Shown here: in pieces, positions 1-8,002 of the stretch | Layout: every line of letters begins with the position of its first letter | Numbering within the stretch: the first letter of the stretch is position 1 | Assembly (NCBI GenBank): GCA_035479375.1 | Contig: DATIIT010000004.1 | Location: forward strand, 1 to 64,000 | Origin: PMNU01 sp035479375 | GTDB taxonomy: Bacteria > Patescibacteriota > Saccharimonadia > Saccharimonadales > UBA4665 | Reading direction: 5' to 3' | DNA length: 64,000 nucleotides | Notes under the pieces: model-generated | What the model was told of the DNA's origin: nothing | The model's input: the letters and a program-made list of their open reading frames with translations, nothing else | Database searches by the model: none | Program-made: the position numbers and the translations under genes

Positions 1-1
1 G

Positions 2-778
2 TGGCAGCGGCGCTGGTCGCTGTTGTGGTGGGGTGTGGGCGTGGCCGCGCTGGTGGGCATCGACATGCTCTTGTACCGGTCTATTAAGAGCGACACCGCC
101 CAGCTCGAGCAAGTCTACAACAGCTTGCCCACGGGCGTGCGCTACCTGTTTTCGGACAGCGGCAATTTCCTGTCGCCGGCCGGGTATTTGTCTGGGCGGG
201 TATACTATTTCCTGCTGCCGATTGTGCTGGGCATTTTTAGCATTGGGCTGGGCGCCAACCTGATTGGGCGCGAGGAGCAGCAAGGCACGCTGGAGCTGTT
301 GCTGGCGCGGCCGGTGTCGCGCACCACGGTGCTGCGGGGCAAGCTAGCAGCCGGGGCGCTGGCGCTGGGCTGGCTCGGCCTGGTGGCGCTTTTGGTAGGA
401 TGGGCGTGCCTGCGGCCCGCCGGCTTCGACACCATCTCATACAAGGCGATTGCGCTAGTGACGCTGGCGGCGGTGTTGCTGTCGGCGCTGTTTGGCATGG
501 TGGCCTTCCTGTTTACAGCGCTAGGGCGGCCGGCGCGCGGGGCGGCACTGGGCATCGCTTCGCTGTTTGCCTTTGGTGGGTACATTGCCGCCTCGCTGGA
601 AAATACCGCGCACTGGCTGCGCTGGCCGTCCAAATTTTTGCCGTACCACTACTTTACGCCCAGTGACATCTTAAATGGGCTGCCGCACCAGCGGTGGAAT
701 TTGCTGGGGTTTATGCTCGTTATTGCCGTCTTGGCCGTGCTGTCTTGGCTGGGGTTCCGGAGGCGCGACATTGCCTAG
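2..778 (+). CDS. ABC-2 type transporter permease (5' end outside window)
   Basis: Membrane subunit of an ABC exporter. The reading frame is open from base 2, so the gene starts before the window; the TTG at 23 is only an internal codon. About five hydrophobic segments are visible, with the typical ABC-2 cytoplasmic stretch 'GREEQQGTLELLLARPVSR' near residue 90, which follows the first helix pair in the NatB/NosY-like permease family. It ends in a final helix and a short basic tail (FRRRDIA). The ATPase partner should lie to the left, out of view. The substrate cannot be told from sequence. The next gene appears to start inside its last codons, so the two may be translationally coupled. Confidence 0.85.
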   Translation, partial: WQRRWSLLWWGVGVAALVGIDMLLYRSIKSDTAQLEQVYNSLPTGVRYLFSDSGNFLSPAGYLSGRVYYFLLPIVLGIFSIGLGANLIGREEQQGTLELLLARPVSRTTVLRGKLAAGALALGWLGLVALLVGWACLRPAGFDTISYKAIALVTLAAVLLSALFGMVAFLFTALGRPARGAALGIASLFAFGGYIAASLENTAHWLRWPSKFLPYHYFTPSDILNGLPHQRWNLLGFMLVIAVLAVLSWLGFRRRDIA

Positions 779-1859
779 GGTAATTGAGGGGCCGGTAGTC
801 CTGTTGGAGACGCGCCCCGGCCAGGCAAACATCACCGAGACGCGCCAAGGCGCGATCGGCGCTGGGCTGGAGGCGGAAGGCATCACGCCGGTCTATGTCG
901 ATGTTGGCAGCCCAAAAGCGTTCACGCCAGACAGCAGTGCCGTGCGCACCTTCTGCTTACGCGACCCGCGCGACCCCAGCCGGCTGGTGCCGGCCAACGC
1001 CTACGCGCCAGTCGTGCCAGACGCCTACCGCTTCCGCGACGTGCCGCATGATGCGCGCCCGGCCTTCGCCACCGAAGTCCCTGGCTACAACGACGGCGAG
1101 CTGTGCACGGCGCTTCTAGGCCGCATCTCTATGCGGATGGTGCTGGCCAGGCTCGGCTTTGGCAAACACACCGCGCCAACCACAATAACCCGGGCGGCCA
1201 ATGCGGCGGCGACCCTGAAGGATATGGCGCCGGGCATGGTCTTTGTAAAACCTGGCGAGGACGGCGCATACACCGATGTAGGCGCCGACCGGCCCGGAGC
1301 CCTCCCTCGGCGGGCGCGCTACGTCCATACGGCAGAGATGCACAACACCATCGCCCGCCGCTCGCCAGGCCGCGTGATCGTGCAACCAGACGTCAGCATC
1401 CCTTCTGTTGAGATTGCCGGGCGGCTCGGCCTTAAACTCGGCGAGGTCGACCCCACCTGGCGCCAGCACCACGCCATACGCCTCTACCAAATGACCGACG
1501 GCCAACCGCCAGACTTGGCCGAAGTCCGCTTCCAGGCCACCCAAAACATTGGCCAGCCAGAACCGCCCTACTATAAGCTCCTTGAACCCGGGCACGTTTT
1601 TGACGCCATCCCGGAAATCAGAGTGCTGCACAGTGCGCTGGCCACCGAAATCCAGGGGCGGTACGGCTTAAACTATGTCGCCGTTGACTACTTTATGGGC
1701 AAAACCGATGCTGGCGATGAGGTGCCGCTCATCAACGCCATCCACGCCCGCCCATGGTTGCCATCCGTCAGGGAGGATCTCAGTTGGCGCACCGTGGAAA
1801 CAGAAGTGCAAACATTGAGCCGCCTCGCCCTGCAGGGGCAAAGCCCGCCACCCGCCTAA
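771..1859 (+). CDS. ATP-grasp-like protein of unknown function
   Basis: Protein of about 362 residues, starting at a TTG that overlaps the stop of the permease by 8 nt; the longer frame upstream is only a shadow of the permease. I do not recognise an exact family. A conserved-looking core has 'GMVFVKPGEDGAY' (a lysine strand as in ATP-grasp nucleotide binding) and, near the C-terminus, 'NYVAVDYFMG' followed by 'PLINAIHARPWLP', which resembles the acidic/Asn metal site of ATP-grasp ligases. The class is therefore a guess. A bidirectional terminator follows directly. No signal peptide or membrane segment is seen. Confidence 0.6.
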   Translation: MPRVIEGPVVLLETRPGQANITETRQGAIGAGLEAEGITPVYVDVGSPKAFTPDSSAVRTFCLRDPRDPSRLVPANAYAPVVPDAYRFRDVPHDARPAFATEVPGYNDGELCTALLGRISMRMVLARLGFGKHTAPTTITRAANAAATLKDMAPGMVFVKPGEDGAYTDVGADRPGALPRRARYVHTAEMHNTIARRSPGRVIVQPDVSIPSVEIAGRLGLKLGEVDPTWRQHHAIRLYQMTDGQPPDLAEVRFQATQNIGQPEPPYYKLLEPGHVFDAIPEIRVLHSALATEIQGRYGLNYVAVDYFMGKTDAGDEVPLINAIHARPWLPSVREDLSWRTVETEVQTLSRLALQGQSPPPA

Positions 1860-1881
1860 AACCCGGGCGGGGTGCCAACTA

Positions 1882-1908
1882 AAAACCGGCTCCAAAAGAG
1901 CCGGTTTT
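1882..1908. terminator. Bidirectional intrinsic terminator
   Basis: A perfect 11-bp stem (AAAACCGGCTC / GAGCCGGTTTT) with a 5-nt loop lies between two convergent genes. It carries A/T tracts on both sides, so it can serve the ATP-grasp-like gene from the left and metK from the right. Confidence 0.85.
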
Positions 1909-1925
1909 ACTGTGCCTGCCGGCCG

Positions 1926-3050
1926 CTATTTGCGGACGACCTTCTCCCAGGGCAGGCCTTCTTTGCCAAAGTGGCCATAGGCGCTGGTTTGGCTGTAGAT
2001 GGGGCGCGCCAGGTCGAGGGTGTCGATAATGCCCTTCACGCTGGTGTCCAGCAGCTCGTGCATAAAGTCGTAGAGCTTGTCCTCGTCCACGTGCGCTGTG
2101 CCAAAGGTCTCGATGGTCTCCATAAGCGGGCGCGGCTGGCCAATGACGTACGCCAGGCCAACCTCACAGCGGTCGGCCAACCCGGCCGCCACAATGTTCT
2201 TGGCGATGTAGCGCGCGGCGTAGGCGCCGGAGCGGTCCACCTTGCTGGGGTCTTTGCCGCTGAAGGCGCCGCCGCCCACGCGGGCGTAGCCGCCGTAGCC
2301 GTCGACCACGATCTTGCGGCCGGTGAGGCCGGCGTCTGACTCCGGGCCAGGGATGTGCCACAAGCCAGTGCCGTTCACTACAATGTCCTCGTCACCAGGC
2401 AGCTCAAAGCCGTACTTGTCCAGGACGGGCTTAAAGACGTGCTTGATGACGTCGGCGCGCACCTCAGATGCCGGTGTGCTCTCGCTGTGCGCTACAGCGG
2501 CTACCAGTTTTTCGATGGCCACCGGCTTGTCGTCTTCGTAGCGGACGGTCACCTGGGCTTTGCCATCTGGGCGGAGCCACTTGAGCGTGCCGTTTTCACG
2601 CAGCGCGTCGATGCGGCGGGTCAGGGCGTGCGCCAGCGCGATGGGCAGCGGCATGAGTTCCGGCGTTTCCTTGCAGGCGTAGCCAAACATCATGCCTTGG
2701 TCGCCGGCGCCGTCTTGGTCCACGCCCAGGGCGATTTCCGGCGACTGCTGGTGCACGTCATTGCTAAACACCGACTCCTGGCTAAAGCCCCAGGCCGGCA
2801 CGGTGTAGCCCAAGCGCTCCACGGTTTTGCGCACAATGTCTTCGTAGTCGATTTTGGCGCTGGTCTTAATCTCGCCGTACAGGCTAATCTGGTTGGCGCC
2901 CGCCACGGTCTCAATGCCGCAGCGCGACTTGGGGTCCTGCTTGAGCGCGGCGTCCACAATGGCGTCAGAGATGGCGTCGCAGATTTTGTCTGGGTGGCCG
3001 GCACACACCGACTCGCTCGTAAACAGGCGTTTTTTACTTTGGGTGGGCAT
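1926..3050 (-). CDS. metK: S-adenosylmethionine synthetase
   Basis: Makes S-adenosylmethionine from methionine and ATP in the cytosol. The 374-residue protein has the family signatures in order: 'FTSESVCAGHPDKICD' at the N-terminus (ATP/metal site), 'GAGDQGMMFGYA' (signature 1), and 'GGGAFSGKDPSKVDRSGAY' (glycine-rich signature 2). Length is normal for MetK. The start is the ATG at 3050, because the SES motif follows at once and AGAAAGGA lies 8-9 nt upstream; an in-frame extension to 3134 runs into the leader RNA. The upstream leader looks like an S-box element, so control by its own product is likely. Confidence 0.97.
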   Translation of the reverse strand: MPTQSKKRLFTSESVCAGHPDKICDAISDAIVDAALKQDPKSRCGIETVAGANQISLYGEIKTSAKIDYEDIVRKTVERLGYTVPAWGFSQESVFSNDVHQQSPEIALGVDQDGAGDQGMMFGYACKETPELMPLPIALAHALTRRIDALRENGTLKWLRPDGKAQVTVRYEDDKPVAIEKLVAAVAHSESTPASEVRADVIKHVFKPVLDKYGFELPGDEDIVVNGTGLWHIPGPESDAGLTGRKIVVDGYGGYARVGGGAFSGKDPSKVDRSGAYAARYIAKNIVAAGLADRCEVGLAYVIGQPRPLMETIETFGTAHVDEDKLYDFMHELLDTSVKGIIDTLDLARPIYSQTSAYGHFGKEGLPWEKVVRK

Positions 3051-3056
3051 AAAAAT

Positions 3057-3087
3057 ATCCTTTCTGCTGTTCTGCCGCGGAAAGGAT
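3057..3087 (-). promoter_or_regulatory. Hairpin sequestering the metK ribosome-binding site
   Basis: On the minus strand ATCCTTTC (3087-3080) can pair perfectly with GAAAGGAT (3064-3057), an 8-bp stem with a 15-nt loop. The 3' arm contains the metK Shine-Dalgarno (GAAAGGA), and a run of T follows just before the ATG. This is a plausible expression platform for the leader RNA, acting on translation, on termination, or on both. Confidence 0.6.
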
Positions 3088-3116
3088 TTGTTAGCCAAAT
3101 ATCTTCCCCACAGACA

Positions 3117-3190
3117 GCGGGCTAGATGGAGCACCGTGCCCCTCTTCGTGGGCCGGTTGCCGGCAGATCAACGAGCTAGTCCTCTCCCTG
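3117..3190 (-). ncRNA. S-box-like (SAM-I clan) riboswitch aptamer upstream of metK
   Basis: Read on the minus strand, the leader holds the ordered S-box landmarks: GAGAGGACTAGC, then GTTGA, then GCCGGCAACCGGC, then after about 20 nt CACGGTGCTCCATCTAGCC. In SAM-I aptamers the matching blocks are GGACTGGCCCGATGA, CCGGCAACC and GGTGCTAAwTCC. The flanks GGACTAG and CTAGCCC can pair with one mismatch, and GGGGC/GCTCC can form a hairpin. The position in front of metK is the classic one. I could not draw the full P1 and P4 helices with certainty, so it may be a SAM-I/IV variant. Confidence 0.7.
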
Positions 3191-3260
3191 CACTCTGTAT
3201 ATTCTTAATTGTTAATGCGCTTATCGTAGCACAAGACCGCGGGCTGGGAAAATGTAGAAT

Positions 3261-4139
3261 TTACGCCGGCGGCTCGTTAAGCAGGCGCTGGAGGTGGGTC
3301 AGACGGATTTTGCCGTCCGTGTTGGCGGCCAGATCGTTAACCCCGGACAGGAAGCGCGCATACGCCTCGTCGGGCATGGCCGCAACGCCCGGCAGTTCGC
3401 CGGCAATGAGATCGCGCCCGAGCCAGGTACGATTGGCCAATTGGCTAAAGCGGTCCAGGTCTTCCGGCTCCTTGTAAGCGCCGAGCGCAAGCGCCCCGGC
3501 CAAAAATGCATCGTCTGCCGCCTGCCGTTTTTCGCGCTCGCGCTGCTCACGCTCGACACGGCGGCCATGATACAGCAAATCACTGCCTCTCAGGCGCACT
3601 ATTGTCGGGCTGCCAAGCAGCACCTTGCCAACATCAATCCCATTATCAACCAATGCTGCGACGTGCTCTTCGAAAATTTGGCAGGCCATATCGTACAGGC
3701 TTGTTAATGTGTTTCCGACAATGTGTGGGGTTTGGTCACCGACGTGGCGGTGGATAAGCCGGGTTGTCCCAATCATTCTTAGCGGCCTAATACCCTTCGC
3801 CCGCATCTGCACGTACAGCCCGGAGGTAGTAGTGGCACCCCGGCCGTCAAAGAGGCCATAAAAGTTATTGCACGCAGCCCGATACTCCACCGCCTTCTCA
3901 GCGGGAACCCTGCGGGCGGCTGTTGCTTCGGCTGCAGTGTTGAGCGCCGCGAGGAACTCGGGGTCGATGGGGTGATCCGGGTCTGCCGCAACCATCTGCA
4001 GCCAGGGGGCGTCTTCCGGGCCCAGCTTTGCTATGTCCGTCCCTTTAAAGCATTCTACGGGTGCGCCCGGGCGTTCACCGGCTGATGTTACGCCCTCTAC
4101 CGCAAGGGCATCGAGGCCCGATGGGACACCTTCACTCAT
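3261..4139 (-). CDS. Hypothetical protein
   Basis: A 292-residue soluble protein I do not recognise. It is rich in charged residues, has no signal peptide or membrane helix, and contains a highly charged stretch 'RRVEREQREREKRQAADDA' near residue 200 that is probably a long helix. The central block 'RPLRMIGTTRLIHRHVGDQTPHIVGNTLTSLYD' looks conserved. No Shine-Dalgarno is visible; TACTTT lies exactly 6 nt before the ATG, fitting leaderless initiation. It sits between metK and the tRNA-Gln gene, left of the accessory array, and shares the core-like composition. Confidence 0.7.
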   Translation of the reverse strand: MSEGVPSGLDALAVEGVTSAGERPGAPVECFKGTDIAKLGPEDAPWLQMVAADPDHPIDPEFLAALNTAAEATAARRVPAEKAVEYRAACNNFYGLFDGRGATTTSGLYVQMRAKGIRPLRMIGTTRLIHRHVGDQTPHIVGNTLTSLYDMACQIFEEHVAALVDNGIDVGKVLLGSPTIVRLRGSDLLYHGRRVEREQREREKRQAADDAFLAGALALGAYKEPEDLDRFSQLANRTWLGRDLIAGELPGVAAMPDEAYARFLSGVNDLAANTDGKIRLTHLQRLLNEPPA

Positions 4140-4261
4140 ATATATAAAGTAATACTTTTACAAATACGGAACAAGCCTCGACGACGCGGGCGCCCCGCCT
4201 GCACACCCGCCGCCCGACCCCTAGCAAAATCGCCGGCATTTTGCTACAATTGCGTGGCCGG

Positions 4262-4335
4262 TGGGGATTGGCCAAGCGGTAAGGCAACGGGTTCTGGTCC
4301 CGTGATCGGGGGTTCGAATCCCTCATCCCCAGCCA
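4262..4335 (+). tRNA. tRNA-Gln (anticodon CTG)
   Basis: A full cloverleaf is visible: acceptor TGGGGAT (4262-4268) pairs with ATCCCCA (4325-4331), discriminator G, and an encoded CCA. The anticodon stem ACGGG/CCCGT encloses TTCTGGT, giving anticodon CTG for glutamine. The T loop is TTCGAAT. Its last bases are the anchor sequence of the cassette array that follows: seven further copies or near-copies of the 3' end occur downstream to 16055. Confidence 0.97.
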
Positions 4336-4336
4336 T

Positions 4337-4370
4337 ATAAAAGACACATGCGCAAGTATGTGTCTTTTAT
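4337..4370 (+). terminator. Intrinsic terminator after tRNA-Gln
   Basis: A perfect 13-bp stem (ATAAAAGACACAT / ATGTGTCTTTTAT) with an 8-nt loop begins two bases after the encoded CCA. It is rich in T at its 3' side and should end the tRNA transcript. Other tRNA-end copies in the array are also followed by hairpins, with different sequences. Confidence 0.85.
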
Positions 4371-4425
4371 AATAGCAAAGACGGTAGTATAGTTATGATC
4401 AATACTAGAGGTAGTCGAGCAAACG

Positions 4426-5685
4426 ATGGACAACTGGACGCAAAGAGTCAATGATAGCTTGGCTCGCAACAAAGCAATTGAATTACGAGACACGATCGCT
4501 AAGTTAGATCTGACTCAGTACAAAGTATCCACACAAGACTATCTTAATCGAGCTTCACTTGTGGCTGAAACCACTCTAAATCGTTTAGACACGCTTGATG
4601 CTCGCTTAATCAACGTAAACGCGCTGAACAATCTTGGATCTTCTCTAGAAAGCGCAGTAGCTAACTACAACGCCTGGACAGATGGCCCTAGTTTTACCTA
4701 TATAAGTAGTAACCTGCAAAATGACTTGGATAACGCTAGCATATATCTTGCGCAGCTTGGCCCCAGCATTGATTTAAAAGAAGCTCGCGAATCCATTTCC
4801 ACACTTCGTAGGGTTGTTGCAGGCCATAGAACTGCAGTTAATCGCCTAATTGGCGAACTAGAAGAAAAGGGCACATTAGCCGATACATCGATCGATGAAA
4901 AAGTTGCCGAAGCAAACAAAGAATTTGAAAAAATAAATCAAGCCGTAGACGATCTTCAAAGCGACCTGCTCCAAGTTAAAAATGCTAGCACGACCGTAAC
5001 TACAGAGCAGCAGACAGCCTTTACGAAAGCCGAAGCAGACCGTAGTGCGAAATTTTCAGAGATCCTTAGTAAAAACCAAGAAATTATGAAAAATAAAATT
5101 GACGAGATTGGCAGAAGTACTGAGGCCTCTGTGCAAGAGATAAAGACCAAGGCAGAAGACGACAAACGGGCAATCGAACAAGCTAAAAGTGAAGTAGAGC
5201 GGCTCTTGTCAATTGTGGGCGAAGAAGCATTAATTGGTGACTACTCGATTAATGCCAAGGATGAGAAAAAGCCGGCAGATATTTGGAGCTACGTCGCTGC
5301 TAGTTCCATTTTATTAGCTATCATCGTAGGCATTGCTTTTGCTCATGGCGTTAGTAGTAGCACTAGCTGGCAATACGTTGTAGCTAAAGTCGGCGTTATA
5401 CTCGCATTTGGTGGCTTGGCAGGTTATGCCGCTAAGCAGTCTTCTGAGCATAGAAGCGCACAAAGAGAAGCATCGAGAATGGCATTGCAGCTAAATGCGG
5501 TCAAGCCTTATTTAATGGGCATGAAGAATGACGGCCAGAGAGATGACCTTATGGTAAAAATAGCTGATAAATTGTTTGGTCACAAGCACCCCGACATTAA
5601 AGGTGAGGCTAAGAGCGAGGATTATAATGCGCTGATACCACCTCTCCTTGAAGCACTCACAACGTATATCAAGCACTCAAAATAA
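4426..5685 (+). CDS. Membrane-anchored coiled-coil protein
   Basis: A 419-residue protein of unknown function. Residues 1-280 are almost entirely helical and charged with no proline-rich breaks, and predict long coiled coils. Two hydrophobic helices follow ('IWSYVAASSILLAIIVGIAF' near 290 and 'VGVILAFGGLAGYAA' near 330), then a soluble C-terminal domain of about 75 residues. There is no signal peptide, so the coiled coil is probably cytoplasmic. AGAGG precedes the ATG, and TATAGT at 4388 gives a short leader. It faces the nuclease gene tail to tail within one cassette, which suggests, but does not show, a joint defence role. Composition is A+T-rich compared with the core. Confidence 0.8.
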   Translation: MDNWTQRVNDSLARNKAIELRDTIAKLDLTQYKVSTQDYLNRASLVAETTLNRLDTLDARLINVNALNNLGSSLESAVANYNAWTDGPSFTYISSNLQNDLDNASIYLAQLGPSIDLKEARESISTLRRVVAGHRTAVNRLIGELEEKGTLADTSIDEKVAEANKEFEKINQAVDDLQSDLLQVKNASTTVTTEQQTAFTKAEADRSAKFSEILSKNQEIMKNKIDEIGRSTEASVQEIKTKAEDDKRAIEQAKSEVERLLSIVGEEALIGDYSINAKDEKKPADIWSYVAASSILLAIIVGIAFAHGVSSSTSWQYVVAKVGVILAFGGLAGYAAKQSSEHRSAQREASRMALQLNAVKPYLMGMKNDGQRDDLMVKIADKLFGHKHPDIKGEAKSEDYNALIPPLLEALTTYIKHSK

Positions 5686-5741
5686 CTCAAGAACCGTATC
5701 AGTCTAGCGAGACTTCAAATTTCAGGACGTAGGGGCGGCCG

Positions 5742-6821
5742 CTATAGCTTTGAAGGGGCTACTTTTTCGGATACATCGAGTACACAAATCATGATCCGTT
5801 TTCCAAAGTTTTGGGCTTTATTCTTTTCGTAAAGCTTCTTTGTACGACGAATATCGTCACTCGAATGGCAAATAACAAGGTAAAAGGCTTCGTCATAATT
5901 CGTAGCTTCCATATAATGTATAAGCTGTTTTTTGAGACCACTTTCTAAATGACTACTGTTGCCAAACTTGACCTCAATCAGTACTTTCTCCTTGGGGTTT
6001 TTATAAAACTTAAAATCTATCTTTCCGGTACCGATATCAACTTCCCTTGAGATGTCAGCATGCTCGTCAGTCTTAAAATACAGGGCAAAAAGTGAATCTA
6101 ATAGAGGTTGTATCTCCGGCTCACTTCGAGGCTTGCCTAACTGCCAAAAGTCTTTATGCAGTCCGTTATGACTAACACGTTTTGAAATCAGTTCCAGCAT
6201 TTTCTTGATGTCATTGTATAGTGACGACCCTTGGCGTATCTCAAGCCGTGCTCGGATGTCATTTGGTAGTAATTCTTTGTAGTAATCAATATTGATACCG
6301 AGCATTTCCTCTAATAAATGATCGCCAATACTATAGCTGTTGCTCAGTATTGGGAGCATGAGAAAGTCGGCATCGTCGAAACAAAGTTCTTGCATAGTCC
6401 CTATGTCATGCAAGAATTCTCCTAAGTCATTGGGTTTCTTTAAAGAACCTTCAAACATTCCTTCAATATCAAATTTTTGCCATAGCTCTTTGACTTCCTT
6501 TTGATCCTCTTCGTCATAGTAGATCGAGTCAAATTCTGGCATATCCTCCCTCAAGTCGCGCATATAATCGAGGAACCTATACAAACCTATCTCATGAAAG
6601 GCGGTCATGGTATGCCAGTATTCATCGTCGGTCCAGTCGAACAGATCCTCCAGAACCACAGCACACTTGTCCTTTTGCTCGCGTATTAGATGTTTCGGGA
6701 AGAACCACTCTAGGGATTCCAGAACGTAGTCTTGCCTATAGTCATCGAAAAACTCCACGAGCAGAAACTCATGAATCTTTTTGTTGAAATAGGAGGCAAA
6801 TTCGGTATTAAAAACGATCAC
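5742..6821 (-). CDS. PD-(D/E)XK nuclease-domain protein
   Basis: A 359-residue protein with a probable nuclease domain at the C-terminus. The motif is clear: 'GKIDFKFY' (Asp269), 'VLIEVKFG' (Glu283-x-Lys285), then a helix with 'QLIHYM', as in restriction-endonuclease-fold enzymes. The N-terminal 230 residues are acidic, helical and of unknown fold, possibly a sensor or specificity domain. Start is GTG at 6821. A 55-codon gene lies 37 nt upstream in the same direction and is probably co-transcribed. The nuclease fold is well supported; a role in phage or plasmid defence is inferred from the cassette setting. Confidence 0.75.
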   Translation of the reverse strand: MIVFNTEFASYFNKKIHEFLLVEFFDDYRQDYVLESLEWFFPKHLIREQKDKCAVVLEDLFDWTDDEYWHTMTAFHEIGLYRFLDYMRDLREDMPEFDSIYYDEEDQKEVKELWQKFDIEGMFEGSLKKPNDLGEFLHDIGTMQELCFDDADFLMLPILSNSYSIGDHLLEEMLGINIDYYKELLPNDIRARLEIRQGSSLYNDIKKMLELISKRVSHNGLHKDFWQLGKPRSEPEIQPLLDSLFALYFKTDEHADISREVDIGTGKIDFKFYKNPKEKVLIEVKFGNSSHLESGLKKQLIHYMEATNYDEAFYLVICHSSDDIRRTKKLYEKNKAQNFGKRIMICVLDVSEKVAPSKL

Positions 6822-6858
6822 TTCAAGTCTCGGCTCTTTAATATATTATAAACTAACA

Positions 6859-7026
6859 TCAGCTACTCGCCATCTCCTGCTCATCTTCTAATTCTAGAAG
6901 CAAAGAATAGAAATCTACGAGTCCGTTTCCGATCTCTTTCGCATCTTCAAATGTGTAGATCCGCCCATTTTGTTTCTCTAGAATCTGCCGAAGCTCCTCG
7001 TATTTTTCATCACTAATTTCAGGCAT
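6859..7026 (-). CDS. Small conserved-looking protein, 55 residues
   Basis: Starts 'MPEISDEKYEELRQILEKQ' and continues 'NGRIYTFEDAKEIGNGLVDF', then 'YSLLLELEDEQEMASS'. From memory this resembles a family of very small proteins with the pattern KQNGRxYTxEEAxEIG common in candidate-phyla genomes; I cannot name a function. The composition is protein-like, with two amphipathic helices and no hydrophobic segment. It ends 37 nt before the GTG of the nuclease gene and begins only 25 nt from the next att-like site, so it is the first gene of the leftward operon in cassette A. It could be an antitoxin-like partner, but nothing shows this. Confidence 0.7.
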   Translation of the reverse strand: MPEISDEKYEELRQILEKQNGRIYTFEDAKEIGNGLVDFYSLLLELEDEQEMASS

Positions 7027-7050
7027 AGCGAATCTCACAGATCATGATAT

Positions 7051-7084
7051 AAAAGGTTTGGAATATGTACACTATCCCCAGCCA
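7051..7084 (+). repeat. att-like site 1 (A/B junction)
   Basis: Left arm AAAAGGTTTGG and right arm ATCCCCAGCCA enclose 12 variable bases. The right arm is identical to the last 11 bases of tRNA-Gln including CCA. The site is 34 bp, one base longer than the other sites. Confidence 0.7.
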
Positions 7085-7102
7085 TGAAATTATTCTCAAC
7101 CC

Positions 7103-7127
7103 CACCCCTGTAAAATGGGGTGTTTTT
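7103..7127 (+). terminator. Terminator after att-like site 1
   Basis: CACCCC (7103-7108) pairs with GGGGTG (7117-7122) and is followed by TTTTT. It lies 19 nt after the tRNA-end copy, like the hairpins after the tRNA itself and after the other sites. Confidence 0.7.
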
Positions 7128-7202
7128 GGTTTTGATTTGAGTGAGAGCAAGTAGGGCATTAAGACTCGCCAGATCGTTCGCTTGATTTGATATACTTGGT
7201 GC

Positions 7203-7889
7203 ATGGATTTTACAGATAAAGTCATTGTTATAACTGGCGGCAGCAAAGGGTTCGGCAAGGGCCTAGCCGAGGCTTTTGTAAAGGGAGGCGCAAAGGTTGT
7301 CATTTCGAGCGACGATACAGATGCTCTTGTTGAGACGGCCAGTGCACTTCACATTGACTCTTTTCCTTGTGACATTACTTCATTTGATGAGGTGGAGGCA
7401 CTTGCTAACCATACGGTAGAAAACTTCGGCCATATTGATGTGTGGATCAACAATGCGGGCATTCAAATTGCGCCGAGCAATGTAGAGGATGTCGATTTGC
7501 AAAGGCTCCACAAACTTTTTGATGTCAACTTCTTTGGCTACTTTTACGGCTGCAAAGCTGTACTGTCAATTATGCGCAAGCAAGGCAAGGGCATAATTGT
7601 GAATATAAATTCCACGGCTGGGCTGGACGGCAAACCCGGGCTTTCGGCCTATGTATCTTCAAAGTTCGCCATCAAAGGCCTCACCCAGAGCCTACGTGAA
7701 GAATTGAAGAGTACAGATATTCAGGTTTACGGCATTCACCCCGGCGGCATGCAAACGGAGATTTACAAAGAACTGTATCCTGCCGACTTCGACCAATATA
7801 TGAGTGTGGACTATGCTATTGAAAAAGTTATGAATAACTTTGCAGCGGCGCAGCCCGAAAGAGATCTCGTCATTCGCCGTCCAAAATAG
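7203..7889 (+). CDS. Short-chain dehydrogenase/reductase
   Basis: A 228-residue NAD(P)-dependent oxidoreductase of the classical SDR family; substrate unknown. Key sites are all present: cofactor loop TGGSKGFG (11-18), NNAG (83-86), Asn109, catalytic Ser137 in 'NINSTAG', and Tyr150-x3-Lys154 in 'YVSSK'. 'HPGGMQTE' follows as in the family. Asp37-Asp38 after the second strand could favour NAD(H), but this is an inference. TATACT (7191-7196) with an extended TGA sits exactly 6 nt before the ATG and no Shine-Dalgarno is seen, so the mRNA is probably leaderless. It is slightly shorter than the usual 240-260 residues but complete. Confidence 0.92.
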   Translation: MDFTDKVIVITGGSKGFGKGLAEAFVKGGAKVVISSDDTDALVETASALHIDSFPCDITSFDEVEALANHTVENFGHIDVWINNAGIQIAPSNVEDVDLQRLHKLFDVNFFGYFYGCKAVLSIMRKQGKGIIVNINSTAGLDGKPGLSAYVSSKFAIKGLTQSLREELKSTDIQVYGIHPGGMQTEIYKELYPADFDQYMSVDYAIEKVMNNFAAAQPERDLVIRRPK

Positions 7890-8002
7890 GCTGCTCATTA
7901 CTAGCTTCTGCGAGTATCATTTTTTTCGTGCTCACGCCTTAAATATTTTTCTAGGCGCTTACTAACCATCCAAAATGGAATTCTACGTGTTAAAATGGTG
8001 GC

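Larger units (their letters stand above)
4336..7084 (+). mobile_element. Cassette A of the tRNA-Gln array
   Basis: This segment lies between the 3' end of tRNA-Gln and the next copy of ATCCCCAGCCA (ending 7084). It carries a terminator, a membrane coiled-coil gene, a PD-(D/E)XK nuclease gene and a 55-codon gene. Base composition is clearly more A+T-rich than the core. As the unit next to the tRNA it would be the youngest insertion under a simple accretion model. No recombinase gene is present. Confidence 0.6.

Noticed and set aside
675..770. Upstream extension of the ATP-grasp-like ORF
   Set aside because: The added residues are a frame shadow of the ABC permease; the TTG at 771 is a better start.
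4132..4347. 71-residue leftward ORF over tRNA-Gln
   Set aside because: It reads antisense through the tRNA (WLGMRDSNPRSRD is the usual artefact of an antisense tRNA) and has no other support.
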